DNA of 22,232 nucleotides, taken from assembly GCA_020718315.1 (NCBI GenBank), contig DYSK01000021.1, forward strand, positions 1-22,232, read 5' to 3'. Below are positions 15,701 through 22,232 of the stretch, piece by piece. A program made the translations under genes and the position numbers. A model generated the notes under the pieces. That model was given only the letters and a program-made list of their open reading frames with translations. It did not search any database and had not been told where the DNA came from. Source of the DNA: Draconibacterium orientale (GTDB taxonomy: Bacteria > Bacteroidota > Bacteroidia > Bacteroidales > UBA12170). The stretch's first letter is position 1. Each line of letters begins with the position of its first letter.

Positions 15701-17082
15701 CAGCTTCAGCGGCCGCCTTGGGTTTCTTTCCAATGGCTTTTTCGAGCGGATCGGGAGCCGAAGTTCAACGGCCGTTAGCAACTGTTGTTATTGGCGGATT
15801 GGTAACTTCTACCTTGCTCACCCTGATCGTTTTGCCTATTTTGTATTATCTTTATGAAAAATCGAAAGAGAAAAAATTACGAAAAGAAAAAATGAAAATC
15901 CCGATCGCAATCATTCTTCTATTCTTTGCCTTGCCATTTGCAAGTCAGGCGCAAAAAACCATTTCATTGAACCAAGCCATTCAGATTGGGATTGAAAATA
16001 ATGCGGCCATGAAAGCCGCCGGCTTGCAAGTAGAAGAAAAACAAGCCTTGCTGGGTGCCGCTTTCAATTTGGACAAAACCAATGTCTATTATAATTTTGA
16101 TGAAAACAATATTGCTGCAAATGCTTTGCCACTCAAAGTTTGGGGAATTTCTCAAGCAATTCGGTTTCCAACAGTTTATATGGCACAGCATAACATGGCA
16201 GTAAAACAACTCGAACTCCAACAAGCGGATAATTTGCTTCAGAAACAGCGTTTTAGCGAAACGGTTTCAATGGCGTATTATCAAGTGGTTTTTCTCGAAA
16301 ACAAATTGGTTATTTACAGTTATTTAGATAGTTTGTATTCGTCTATTGCCAGCTCGGCAAAACGCAAATATGAGTTGGGCGAGCAAAACTACCTCGAAAT
16401 GTTGAGCGCACAAGCTCAACAACAAGAAGTGAAAATGCGGGTAAGCCAAATGAAAGAAGAACTCACAAGTGCTTATGTGTCATTAAAGGGTCTGCTTCTG
16501 CTCGAAGAGCAATTTGTTGTAGCAGACAGATCGCTTGTTCAGCTCGAAATCAGTGAAGCGGAATCGATGCCCCAATTGTTGCTTTTCGAAAAGCAGAAAG
16601 AAAATGCATCTTCAAACTTTCGACTAGAGAAATCGGCTCTTTTGCCCGATTTAAACTTGGAATATTTTCAAGGGATCAACAATGGCCCGAATGCAGAGTT
16701 ATACCAAGGTTTTGCGGTTGGTTTAAACCTTCCTCTTTGGTTTGGTGCAACAAAATCAAAAATAAAGGCTGCCGGAATTCAGCAAAAAATTGTCGATCAG
16801 CATTATTTGGATATTTCTACTCGCCTACAGTCCTATAAACAACAGTTGCTAAGCGCCCTAAAGCGCGACAAGCAAGCCATTGACAATTATCAACAGCAAG
16901 GAAAATATTTGGCGCAAGAACTGCTCAAAGCAGCTCAAAAAAGCTTTCAGTATGGCGAGATCAATTTTCTTCAGTTCGTACAGAGCGTTCAAAATGCGCA
17001 AGCAATTGAATTGGTTTACCTCGACAATTTAATTTCGTACAATCAAAATAGTATTCGTTTAAAATATTTGAATTTAAAATAA
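12754..17082 (+). CDS. czcA: CzcA-type heavy-metal RND efflux pump fused to a TolC-like outer-membrane factor domain
   Basis: Residues 1-1046 are a full HME-RND pump: TM1, two periplasmic porter loops and twelve membrane segments. The TM4 motif DFGIIIDGAVIIVE gives Asp400, Asp406 and Glu413, the acidic triad of CzcA-type Co/Zn/Cd pumps rather than the pattern of Cu/Ag pumps such as CusA, so divalent cations are the likely substrate. After a Lys/Glu-rich linker, Met1047 (ATG at 15892) begins a signal-peptide-like stretch ending SQAQ. It is followed by about 375 residues of TolC-like outer-membrane efflux domain (LNQAIQIGIENN, two long coiled-coil repeats). CzcA-TolC fusions of about 1,450 residues are common in Bacteroidota. 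There is no stop or frameshift at the junction. Whether the tail stays fused, is cleaved, or is also made from the internal ATG is open. The adaptor gene follows after 5 bp. Confidence 0.9.
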   Translation: MLEALIKFSIKNKLIVILFTLSVVAFGLYSISQIPIGAVPDVTNNQVQVITTSRNLSTQDIEQFITYPVELEMANLPGVKEIRSVSKFGLSVVTIVFDDNLGTYLPRQLIAEKIKSAQEKIPQGFGTPTMGPITTGLGEIYQYILDTKPGYDSVYSVMELRSIQDWIVKRQLSGIPGVVEVNTWGGYLKEYEVAINPERLRAMNTTVIEVFDALEKNNAVVGGGYIEKSNQSYFIRGEGLTKSFADIENIVVKNRDGIPVLIRDLAEVQFGHATRFGAITGNGKGEKVLGQVMMLKDGNSKKVITAVKDRVFEVEKNLPEGVFINAFLERSELIAKTTFTVTENLVLGFLIVLFIVILLLGNLRSGLLIASVIPLALLFTLSLMYIFGVDANLMSLGAIDFGIIIDGAVIIVEFIAFRIGMKWKDIQHLNPEDRQNELDSITLKSTSKMVNSAIFGQLIILIVFIPILSLTGVEGKMFKPMAMTFSFALIGAMIFGFTYVPVVSSLFLRPSENENNFSQKLMNWLKNLYIPSMEFAMKNKVMVLAFSVVLLAISVFTFSRMGGEFVPTLDEGDFVIQPILKTGTSLSKTIEITTRIEQILIDQFPEVAQVVSRIGAAEVPTDPMAMEESDIIIKLKPKSEWVSAKTKDELADKFKAALSVIPGVDYEFTQPIEMRFNELITGVRADLAIKIFGEDLGVLAQKADEIKTLIENVEGAADISIEKVEGLPQMSIQYNRQQMAKYGVSVGDLNRVVSLAFAGVSAGYVFEGEKRYDLVMRLHQDFRKNISNIQKLYVTIPNGNMIPLSELAEITYSKGPAKISRDNTKRRIVVGINVRNRDLESVVTDVQLLIEKNIKLPTGYSISYGGQFENLRSAKARLAIAVPVALLLIFILLHFAFGSVKEALMVYTAVPFAAVGGIFLLWMRDLPFSISAGVGFIALFGIAVLNGIVLIEHFKELKEEGITDIKQRVIQGALERMRAVLLTASAAALGFFPMAFSSGSGAEVQRPLATVVIGGLVTSTLLTLIVLPILYYLYEKSKEKKLRKEKMKIPIAIILLFFALPFASQAQKTISLNQAIQIGIENNAAMKAAGLQVEEKQALLGAAFNLDKTNVYYNFDENNIAANALPLKVWGISQAIRFPTVYMAQHNMAVKQLELQQADNLLQKQRFSETVSMAYYQVVFLENKLVIYSYLDSLYSSIASSAKRKYELGEQNYLEMLSAQAQQQEVKMRVSQMKEELTSAYVSLKGLLLLEEQFVVADRSLVQLEISEAESMPQLLLFEKQKENASSNFRLEKSALLPDLNLEYFQGINNGPNAELYQGFAVGLNLPLWFGATKSKIKAAGIQQKIVDQHYLDISTRLQSYKQQLLSALKRDKQAIDNYQQQGKYLAQELLKAAQKSFQYGEINFLQFVQSVQNAQAIELVYLDNLISYNQNSIRLKYLNLK

Positions 17083-17087
17083 ACCCC

Positions 17088-18224
17088 ATGAATCCGTATA
17101 AACAAATTTTCATTTTACTTTTTTCTTTATTGCTTTTTAATTCCTGCAAAAATTCGACCGAAGTCGTTTCGAATGAACCGGAAGAAGTAGTAAACAACAA
17201 CCAATTAGTGGTGCCAAAATCCACTTTTGATAAAACCAATATAAGTTTGGGCGAAATCCAGGCTCAGGATTTTTACGACATTGTTCAATCGACCGGAATC
17301 ATTGATGTGCCAATAAACGCGAAAGCGGAAGTAAGCCCAATGGTAGCCGGTTATGTGTCGAACATTCCTCGCCTGATAGGAGAAGGTGTTAAGAAAGGAG
17401 CTTTGCTATTTCAATTGCAAAATCCCGACTTTATCAAGATGCAACAAAGCTATCTTGAAACGAAAGAAGAGCTCGTTTTTTTGAAGGCAGAATTCGAACG
17501 GCAACAATTATTGTCGGAAGAAAATATCAACAGCCTGAAGAATTATCAAAAAGCCAGCAGCGATTATAAGCTGAAACAAGCACAATACAACGGTATAAAA
17601 GAAACACTAAAATTGCTGAATGTGGACTTAGTGCAATTGGAATCGGGTGTTTTTACGCCCGACATCCGAATTTACGCTCCCATCGATGGATTTATTGCTT
17701 CTATCAATTGTTCTATTGGAAGTTATGTTTCTCCTGGCGATGTTTTGCTAAAAATGATAAACACTTCGCATAAGCATTTAGAATTAGAAGTGTTCGAAAA
17801 AGACGTATTGAAATTGGAATCTGGCCAGCAAATTCGTTTTCGGGTTCCCGATGCCGGCAATAAATACTTCGAAGGAAAGGTGATACAAGTAAACAAAACC
17901 ATCGACCTTGAAAAGCGAACGCTTACAGTACATGGGAAACTCGACAACGATAGCTACCCATTTTTGCAAGGCATGTATGTGGAAGCCGATATCTTAACAA
18001 ATAAGCTCAGCGGTTTGGCGGTGCCATCGCGAGCAGTTCTTGAAGAAAATGGCCAGTCGTTCATTCTGGTTTATCAAAGCGAAAACGATAAAGAGTATGT
18101 TTTCGACAAAGTGAAAATAGAGGTTGGCCGCGTTTCAGAACAGTTTACACAAGTTTTAAGTCCTAATTTTCAGGCTGGAACAAAAATATTAGACAAAGGT
18201 GTTTTTAGATTGATGGGGAATTAA
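17088..18224 (+). CDS. czcB: RND efflux periplasmic adaptor, CzcB/CusB-like lipoprotein
   Basis: A 378-residue membrane fusion protein linking the pump to the outer-membrane channel. The lipoprotein signal ends in LFNSC (Cys20), so it is anchored to a membrane facing the periplasm. Order of domains: a half lipoyl motif (VSPMVAGYVSNI), a coiled-coil hairpin (about residues 115-180), the second lipoyl half (IRIYAPIDGFIASI), then beta-barrel and membrane-proximal domains (LELEVFEKDVL, VPSRAVLEENGQSFI). No His-rich or Met-rich metal-binding tail is seen. It starts 5 bp after the pump gene, so the pump-channel fusion and the adaptor form a complete two-gene tripartite system. A strong terminator follows. 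Confidence 0.9.
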   Translation: MNPYKQIFILLFSLLLFNSCKNSTEVVSNEPEEVVNNNQLVVPKSTFDKTNISLGEIQAQDFYDIVQSTGIIDVPINAKAEVSPMVAGYVSNIPRLIGEGVKKGALLFQLQNPDFIKMQQSYLETKEELVFLKAEFERQQLLSEENINSLKNYQKASSDYKLKQAQYNGIKETLKLLNVDLVQLESGVFTPDIRIYAPIDGFIASINCSIGSYVSPGDVLLKMINTSHKHLELEVFEKDVLKLESGQQIRFRVPDAGNKYFEGKVIQVNKTIDLEKRTLTVHGKLDNDSYPFLQGMYVEADILTNKLSGLAVPSRAVLEENGQSFILVYQSENDKEYVFDKVKIEVGRVSEQFTQVLSPNFQAGTKILDKGVFRLMGN

Positions 18225-18249
18225 TCTGATTCAAAAACGATCTTTCGAA

Positions 18250-18287
18250 AAAAAAGCGAGACAATACTAAAATTGTCTCGCTTTTTT
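18250..18287. terminator. Bidirectional intrinsic terminator
   Basis: GCGAGACAAT (18256-18265) pairs perfectly with ATTGTCTCGC (18272-18281) around a six-base loop. Six A residues flank the left arm and six T residues the right arm, so U tracts follow the hairpin on both strands. It ends the efflux operon and the convergent BNR-repeat gene. Confidence 0.92.
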
Positions 18288-18304
18288 AATGAGAATCGGA
18301 ATCT

Positions 18305-21300
18305 TTATTTTTCAAAGCCCGAAAAGAAATTCAATTCTTTTTCTTTAATCAATTTTTGATAGTTTTTCCAATCTCCCTCAAAGAAAGAGTTTGTTTTTTC
18401 TAAATAGATCTGAATCGCTTCTTTGGCTTTTTTCATAGCCAATTCTTCGCGCAAACCGGGCGCATCCACATAGTCCATAATTCCTCTGGAGCCCTGACGA
18501 AGAATATTAAGCAGGCCGTCTTCTTCTCTGTAAATTCCCTGCACTTTTGGCGCTTCCAGCAATTCTTCAAAATCATTCAGTTGTTTGGAAATGTTCTTAT
18601 GCAAATCTTTCAATGCTTTGTTTTCGTCGCCTTTCAAAGGATTGATAAGCAAGGCGAGATTTTTCACGATCAATTGTGCGTCGCGTACCTTATCGGCTGC
18701 CTCTGTAGCCTTGCTTATTTCGGCAAACATTTGATTTTGTAATGCTTCGCGCGCCTTTAGGTTTTGTATCTTGTATTCAATCCGATGATCAAAAATCACT
18801 TTTACTTTTGTTGAATCCAATTGGCCATTGTAGGAAAGTTTTACCAAATAATCGCCCGGCAAAACATCGCCTCCACGTGCTTCGCGCAAATCGTCTTTTG
18901 GTTTTGCTTGATTCGGAAAACGAACGCCTTTTTTATTAAACTCCCAGTATAGGCGATTGATTCCGGCTTTTGGGCTTTTCCGAATGCTGGTCATTTTTTC
19001 GCCTGTGGCATCAAATATTTCGATCAAAACACTGTCTTTCGGTGAATCGGCAGGTTTGGCAATATAGGAAATCATCGCACCTTGCTGTTTGTTTTCGCCA
19101 TAAAACAAAGCATCAGCGCCAAAACGCATTCCGGGAGGCTGATTATAAACATTCATTTCTGCTGTTGGAATAGGGAAAAGTAAGGCCGATTTATCCAAAA
19201 GGGAAATTCCTTTTTTAGCCAGTTCGCGCAAAGGTTGAATATTGTCAACAATAAATGCTGCACGGCCAAATGTTCCAACGATTAAATCGCTTTCGCGAGG
19301 ATGGATTCGCATATCCATTGTTGAAACAGTAGGGAAATTGTTCGTGAATTTGCTAAAAGTTTTTCCGGCATCTATACTGATATACAAGCCACTTTCTGTT
19401 CCGACAAAATAAAGATTTGGCACCTCAAAATCTTGAACAAACGACAAAGCATAGCCTTTCACTTTTTCTGTACTTAAAATATTAACCCATTTTTTTCCGT
19501 AATCGGTGGAGTGAAAAATATACGGTTCCCAATTGTCGCGGCGGTAATCGTTTATCACTACAAAAACTTCTCCTTCATTGTAGGTAGAAGGATGAATTTG
19601 TGGAATCCACGATCCGGCCGGAACGCCTTTGATGTTCCCGATTTTATTTTCCCATGTTTTTCCGCCATCCAAGGTCAGTTGCAAATTTCCGTCGTCGGTA
19701 CCAACCCACACAATATCTTTGTTCAATGGACTTGGAGCTATGGCAAGGATTGTTGTATAATTTTCCGCTCCCGTAGCGTCAAAAGTTAAACCACCACTTT
19801 CCATCGCTTTTTGTTTGGTGGTGTCGTTGCTTGTCAAATCAGGAGAAATAATAGTCCAGTTATCGCCTCTATCCGAGCTTTTGTGAACAAACTGACTACC
19901 AAAATAAATAGATTTTTCATCGAAAGGATCTGCAGCAATGGCGGCATTCCAGTTAAAGCGCAATTTCAGATCGTCAGGATGAACGGGCTGGATGAATTTA
20001 CTAAATCCCGTTTCCAAATCGTAACGCATCAGGCTTCCTTGTTGACTCATCGTAAAACCATGGCGCGGATTGCTACGATCGGGAACAACATCAAAACCAT
20101 CGCCAAACGAAAGTTCTTGCCAATAGATATTTTGGATTCCTTGATAGCGATACACTTGGCTAGGACCGCGCCACGAACCGTTGTCTTGCATTCCGCCATA
20201 CACATTGTATGGCCATTCCATATCGTAATTGATATGATAAAATTGCGCCAATGGCAAATTCCGAATAAATTGCCATGTATTTCCTCTGTCGCGCGAAATA
20301 TTCAATCCGCCGTCGTTTCCATCAATAATAAAACTTCCGTCAACGGGATGAATGTACCAAGCGTGGTGATCGGGATGCGCTTCGGCATACGACATCATCG
20401 TTTCAAAAGTTTTTCCGCCGTCGTTGCTCACATCTACGAGCGAATGCAAATTATACAAACGGTTTTCGTTTTGCGGGTCGGCATATATTTCGGCATAATA
20501 AAACGGACGTCCGCCAATATTTTTATCGGCTATCAGATTGAATTTATTTCCACCATCTTCGGAGCGATACAGTGCGTTTTTTTTCGATTCGATCAAGGCA
20601 TAAACTACTTTTGGATTGTTTGGCGAAATGGCCAGACCAATTTTTCCAAGTTCACCTTCGGGCAATCCGTTTTTTTCGTTCAATCGTTGCCAGGTTTCGC
20701 CTGCATTGTTGCTAACATAAAGCCCCGAGCCTTGTCCGCCGGAAGTAAAAAACCAAGGTTCGCGCTTGAATTGCCACATATTAACAAAAAGCTTGTTTGG
20801 GTTCGAAGGATCCACTATCATTTCGCCAACGCCGGTTCGGTCGTTAACATACAACACTTTTTTCCAGCTTTTTCCGCCGTCGGTAGTTTTAAAAACACCC
20901 CGCTCTTCACTAGGTCCCCAAGCCGAGCCTTGTACTCCAACCAATACGGATTCCGAATCACGCGGATCGATAAAAATGCGATGAATGTTTCGCGAGTTTT
21001 TCAAACCCATGTTTTGCCATGTTTTGCCACCGTCCATCGTTTTGTAGATTCCATTTCCGCTGCTTTGGCTGTTGCGTGGATTCCCTTCGCCGGTTCCAAC
21101 CCAAATAATATCGGTGGCTTTTTGATCAATTTTTAAAGCACCAATAGAAGCAAAATCCTGATTATCGAAAATGGGCGACCATATAACGCCTCCACTTTCC
21201 GATTTCCAAACACCGCCTGAAGCGGTGCCAATAAAAATAATGTCCGGATTTGCATTCACAGCATCAATAGCTGTTACACGTCCACTCATTCCGGCCGGGC

Positions 21301-21424
21301 CAATATTGCGCGCTTTAATCCCTTTTATTTGATCCATTTGCAAGACTTGTGCAAATGAGCTACTCATCAACAAGGTGGCTACAAACAGAAGAATTAAACG
21401 AATTCTTTGAGGTGATTTTTTCAT
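18305..21424 (-). CDS. Secreted BNR/Asp-box (VPS10/sortilin-like) beta-propeller protein
   Basis: A 1,039-residue exported protein. A signal peptide (MKKSPQRIRLILLFVATLLM..., cleaved after SFAQ or near) is followed by at least ten Asp-box turns spread over residues about 70-700, for example KTMDGGKTW, KTTDGGKSW, VSNDGGKTF, SSDRGDNW, TLDGGKTW and SIDAGKTF. These mark one or more many-bladed beta-propellers as in sialidase/VPS10 and WD40/YVTN/BNR-like proteins. A beta-sandwich-like stretch (about 780-870) and a charged helical C-terminus (about 870-1039) follow. Such proteins are often annotated as glycosyl hydrolases, but no catalytic residues can be assigned here, and a binding role is equally possible. 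No type IX secretion C-terminal domain is evident. The ATG at 21424 is preceded by a promoter with both boxes, and the gene ends in the bidirectional terminator. Confidence 0.85.
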   Translation of the reverse strand: MKKSPQRIRLILLFVATLLMSSSFAQVLQMDQIKGIKARNIGPAGMSGRVTAIDAVNANPDIIFIGTASGGVWKSESGGVIWSPIFDNQDFASIGALKIDQKATDIIWVGTGEGNPRNSQSSGNGIYKTMDGGKTWQNMGLKNSRNIHRIFIDPRDSESVLVGVQGSAWGPSEERGVFKTTDGGKSWKKVLYVNDRTGVGEMIVDPSNPNKLFVNMWQFKREPWFFTSGGQGSGLYVSNNAGETWQRLNEKNGLPEGELGKIGLAISPNNPKVVYALIESKKNALYRSEDGGNKFNLIADKNIGGRPFYYAEIYADPQNENRLYNLHSLVDVSNDGGKTFETMMSYAEAHPDHHAWYIHPVDGSFIIDGNDGGLNISRDRGNTWQFIRNLPLAQFYHINYDMEWPYNVYGGMQDNGSWRGPSQVYRYQGIQNIYWQELSFGDGFDVVPDRSNPRHGFTMSQQGSLMRYDLETGFSKFIQPVHPDDLKLRFNWNAAIAADPFDEKSIYFGSQFVHKSSDRGDNWTIISPDLTSNDTTKQKAMESGGLTFDATGAENYTTILAIAPSPLNKDIVWVGTDDGNLQLTLDGGKTWENKIGNIKGVPAGSWIPQIHPSTYNEGEVFVVINDYRRDNWEPYIFHSTDYGKKWVNILSTEKVKGYALSFVQDFEVPNLYFVGTESGLYISIDAGKTFSKFTNNFPTVSTMDMRIHPRESDLIVGTFGRAAFIVDNIQPLRELAKKGISLLDKSALLFPIPTAEMNVYNQPPGMRFGADALFYGENKQQGAMISYIAKPADSPKDSVLIEIFDATGEKMTSIRKSPKAGINRLYWEFNKKGVRFPNQAKPKDDLREARGGDVLPGDYLVKLSYNGQLDSTKVKVIFDHRIEYKIQNLKAREALQNQMFAEISKATEAADKVRDAQLIVKNLALLINPLKGDENKALKDLHKNISKQLNDFEELLEAPKVQGIYREEDGLLNILRQGSRGIMDYVDAPGLREELAMKKAKEAIQIYLEKTNSFFEGDWKNYQKLIKEKELNFFSGFEK

Positions 21425-21497
21425 ACTGAACGATTTGTGTTTTGGTTTATGTTTTATTTCAACAACAAAATGTTTCGATTTGGTTGTTTTTGGTTTT

Positions 21498-21528
21498 CAA
21501 AGATGAGAAAATAACGGAACAATACAAA
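21498..21528 (-). promoter_or_regulatory. Candidate promoter of the BNR-repeat gene
   Basis: On the minus strand TTTG (21525-21528) is followed after 19 nt by CATCTTTG (21498-21505), one mismatch to TAnnTTTG. The predicted leader is about 67 nt. Confidence 0.45.
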
Positions 21529-21606
21529 AAGAAAAATGGGCGGGCGAATTTCAAAACGAATTTCTATTTCACTTGCCAAACAGAAAGTTCTGTTGGCTGA
21601 TTTCTT

Positions 21607-21637
21607 TTTGTCCGTTTGCATAATTCCATTATTTTTG
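21607..21637 (+). promoter_or_regulatory. Promoter of the C69 peptidase gene
   Basis: TTTG (21607-21610), a 19-nt spacer, then TATTTTTG (21630-21637): both elements match the Bacteroidota consensus. The start of transcription would fall near 21644, about 23 nt before the ATG at 21667. The best-supported promoter in the window. Confidence 0.6.
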
Positions 21638-21666
21638 TGGTCGTTACAGACAAAAAACAAAACACA

Positions 21667-22232
21667 ATGAATATGAAAAAAAAATTATTCGTATTGATGG
21701 CGGCCTTCGGGTTGTCCATTGCCACCATTAACCAAGCCACTGCTTGCACCAACTACTTAATCACAAAAGGCGCATCGACCGACGGCTCTACAATGATTTC
21801 GTATGCGGCCGATTCGCATGTGCTTTTTGGCGAACTCTATCATTGGCCGGCAGCCACTTGGGCAGACGATGCTATGCTGGATATTTATGAATGGGATACC
21901 GGAAAATACCTGGGTGCAATAAAACAAGCCAAACAAACTTACAATGTAGTTGGCAATATGAATGAACATCAAGTAGCTATTGGAGAAACTACTTATGGCG
22001 GTCGTGAAGAATTGAGCGACCCAAAAGCAATAATGGATTATGGAAGTTTGATATACATTGCATTGCAGCGTTCAAAAAATGCTCGCGAAGCTATCAAGGT
22101 GATTGCCGATTTAATGGCAGAATATGGTTATTATAGTTCAGGTGAATCATTTTCTATTTCCGATGCCAACGAAGTTTGGATTATGGAAATGATTAGTAAA
22201 GGAACTGTTGAAAAAGGAGCCGTGTGGGTGGC
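21667..22232 (+). CDS. C69-family dipeptidase (PepD-like), 5' part, truncated by window end
   Basis: The frame starts at ATG 21667 (a second in-frame ATG is at 21673) and runs open to the last base, so 188 residues are seen. A signal peptide (MNMKKKLFVLMAAFGLSIAT...) ends directly before Cys27 in ATACTNYLITKGASTDGSTM. In the C69 family this Cys is the catalytic N-terminal nucleophile (Ntn-hydrolase fold), and the following TNYLITKGASTDGSTM matches the family beginning. Further family-like stretches are NMNEHQVAIGETTYGG and ISDANEVWIMEM. These enzymes cleave dipeptides, probably in the periplasm or outside the cell. The C-terminal half lies beyond the window. Confidence 0.88.
   Translation, partial: MNMKKKLFVLMAAFGLSIATINQATACTNYLITKGASTDGSTMISYAADSHVLFGELYHWPAATWADDAMLDIYEWDTGKYLGAIKQAKQTYNVVGNMNEHQVAIGETTYGGREELSDPKAIMDYGSLIYIALQRSKNAREAIKVIADLMAEYGYYSSGESFSISDANEVWIMEMISKGTVEKGAVWV

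Noticed and set aside
12754..17082. CusA (copper/silver) annotation of the pump
   Set aside because: The TM4 motif has the Asp/Asp/Glu triad of CzcA-type divalent-cation pumps, so a Cu(I)/Ag(I) assignment is not supported.
19811..21136. Long plus-strand frame (441 codons) opposite the BNR-repeat gene
   Set aside because: It is antisense to a well-supported 1,039-residue gene with signal peptide and Asp-box repeats. Its translation has no recognisable domain; long antisense frames are expected opposite biased codon use.

Overview
The window looks like a chromosomal segment from an AT-rich member of the Bacteroidota. Evidence: candidate promoters carry the TAnnTTTG (-7) box typical of this phylum, sometimes with TTTG about 19-20 nt upstream. 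Shine-Dalgarno sequences are weak. The gene families also fit: a CzcA RND pump fused to a TolC-like domain, a DUF2202 lipoprotein, a large BNR/Asp-box secreted protein and a C69 peptidase. No rRNA, tRNA, insertion sequence, phage gene or CRISPR array was recognised.

Layout. 1-791: 3' end of an Omp85/BamA-like outer-membrane barrel gene. 827-3551: ruvC (minus), with a polytopic flippase-like protein and an overlapping family 2 glycosyltransferase on the plus strand. 3554-4435: TPR lipoprotein (minus). 4557-4748: cold-shock protein with a clean intrinsic terminator. 4809-5744: quinolinate synthase nadA (minus). 5745-6996: a 1.25 kb AT-rich non-coding stretch whose left part (5820-6162) holds six DnaA-box-like 9-mers and is a candidate replication origin.

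6997-10877: the most interesting region, four plus-strand genes. They encode a lysine 2,3-aminomutase-like radical SAM/PLP enzyme, two different D-Ala-D-Ala-ligase-like ATP-grasp enzymes and a GNAT acetyltransferase. The last two genes overlap by 10 bp. The aminomutase keeps the lysine-binding aspartates but lacks the zinc site of clostridial enzymes. The ATP-grasp proteins have lost the canonical Ddl N-terminal motif. Together they suggest a cytosolic pathway that makes beta-lysine, joins it to other amino acids and acetylates the product, perhaps an osmolyte or small peptide. The product is inference.

11052-11639: UPF0316/DUF2179 membrane protein. 11795-12424: ferritin-like DUF2202 lipoprotein (minus), divergent from 12754-18224, a heavy-metal efflux operon of a CzcA-type pump with a C-terminal TolC-like domain plus a CzcB-like lipoprotein adaptor. 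The 329 bp gap between them carries two operator-like inverted repeats. 18305-21424: secreted BNR-repeat protein (minus). 21667-end: start of a C69-family dipeptidase gene cut off by the window edge.

Several start codons were moved from upstream TTG or extended starts to internal ATGs, using protein family length and promoter position. These choices are explained in each entry.
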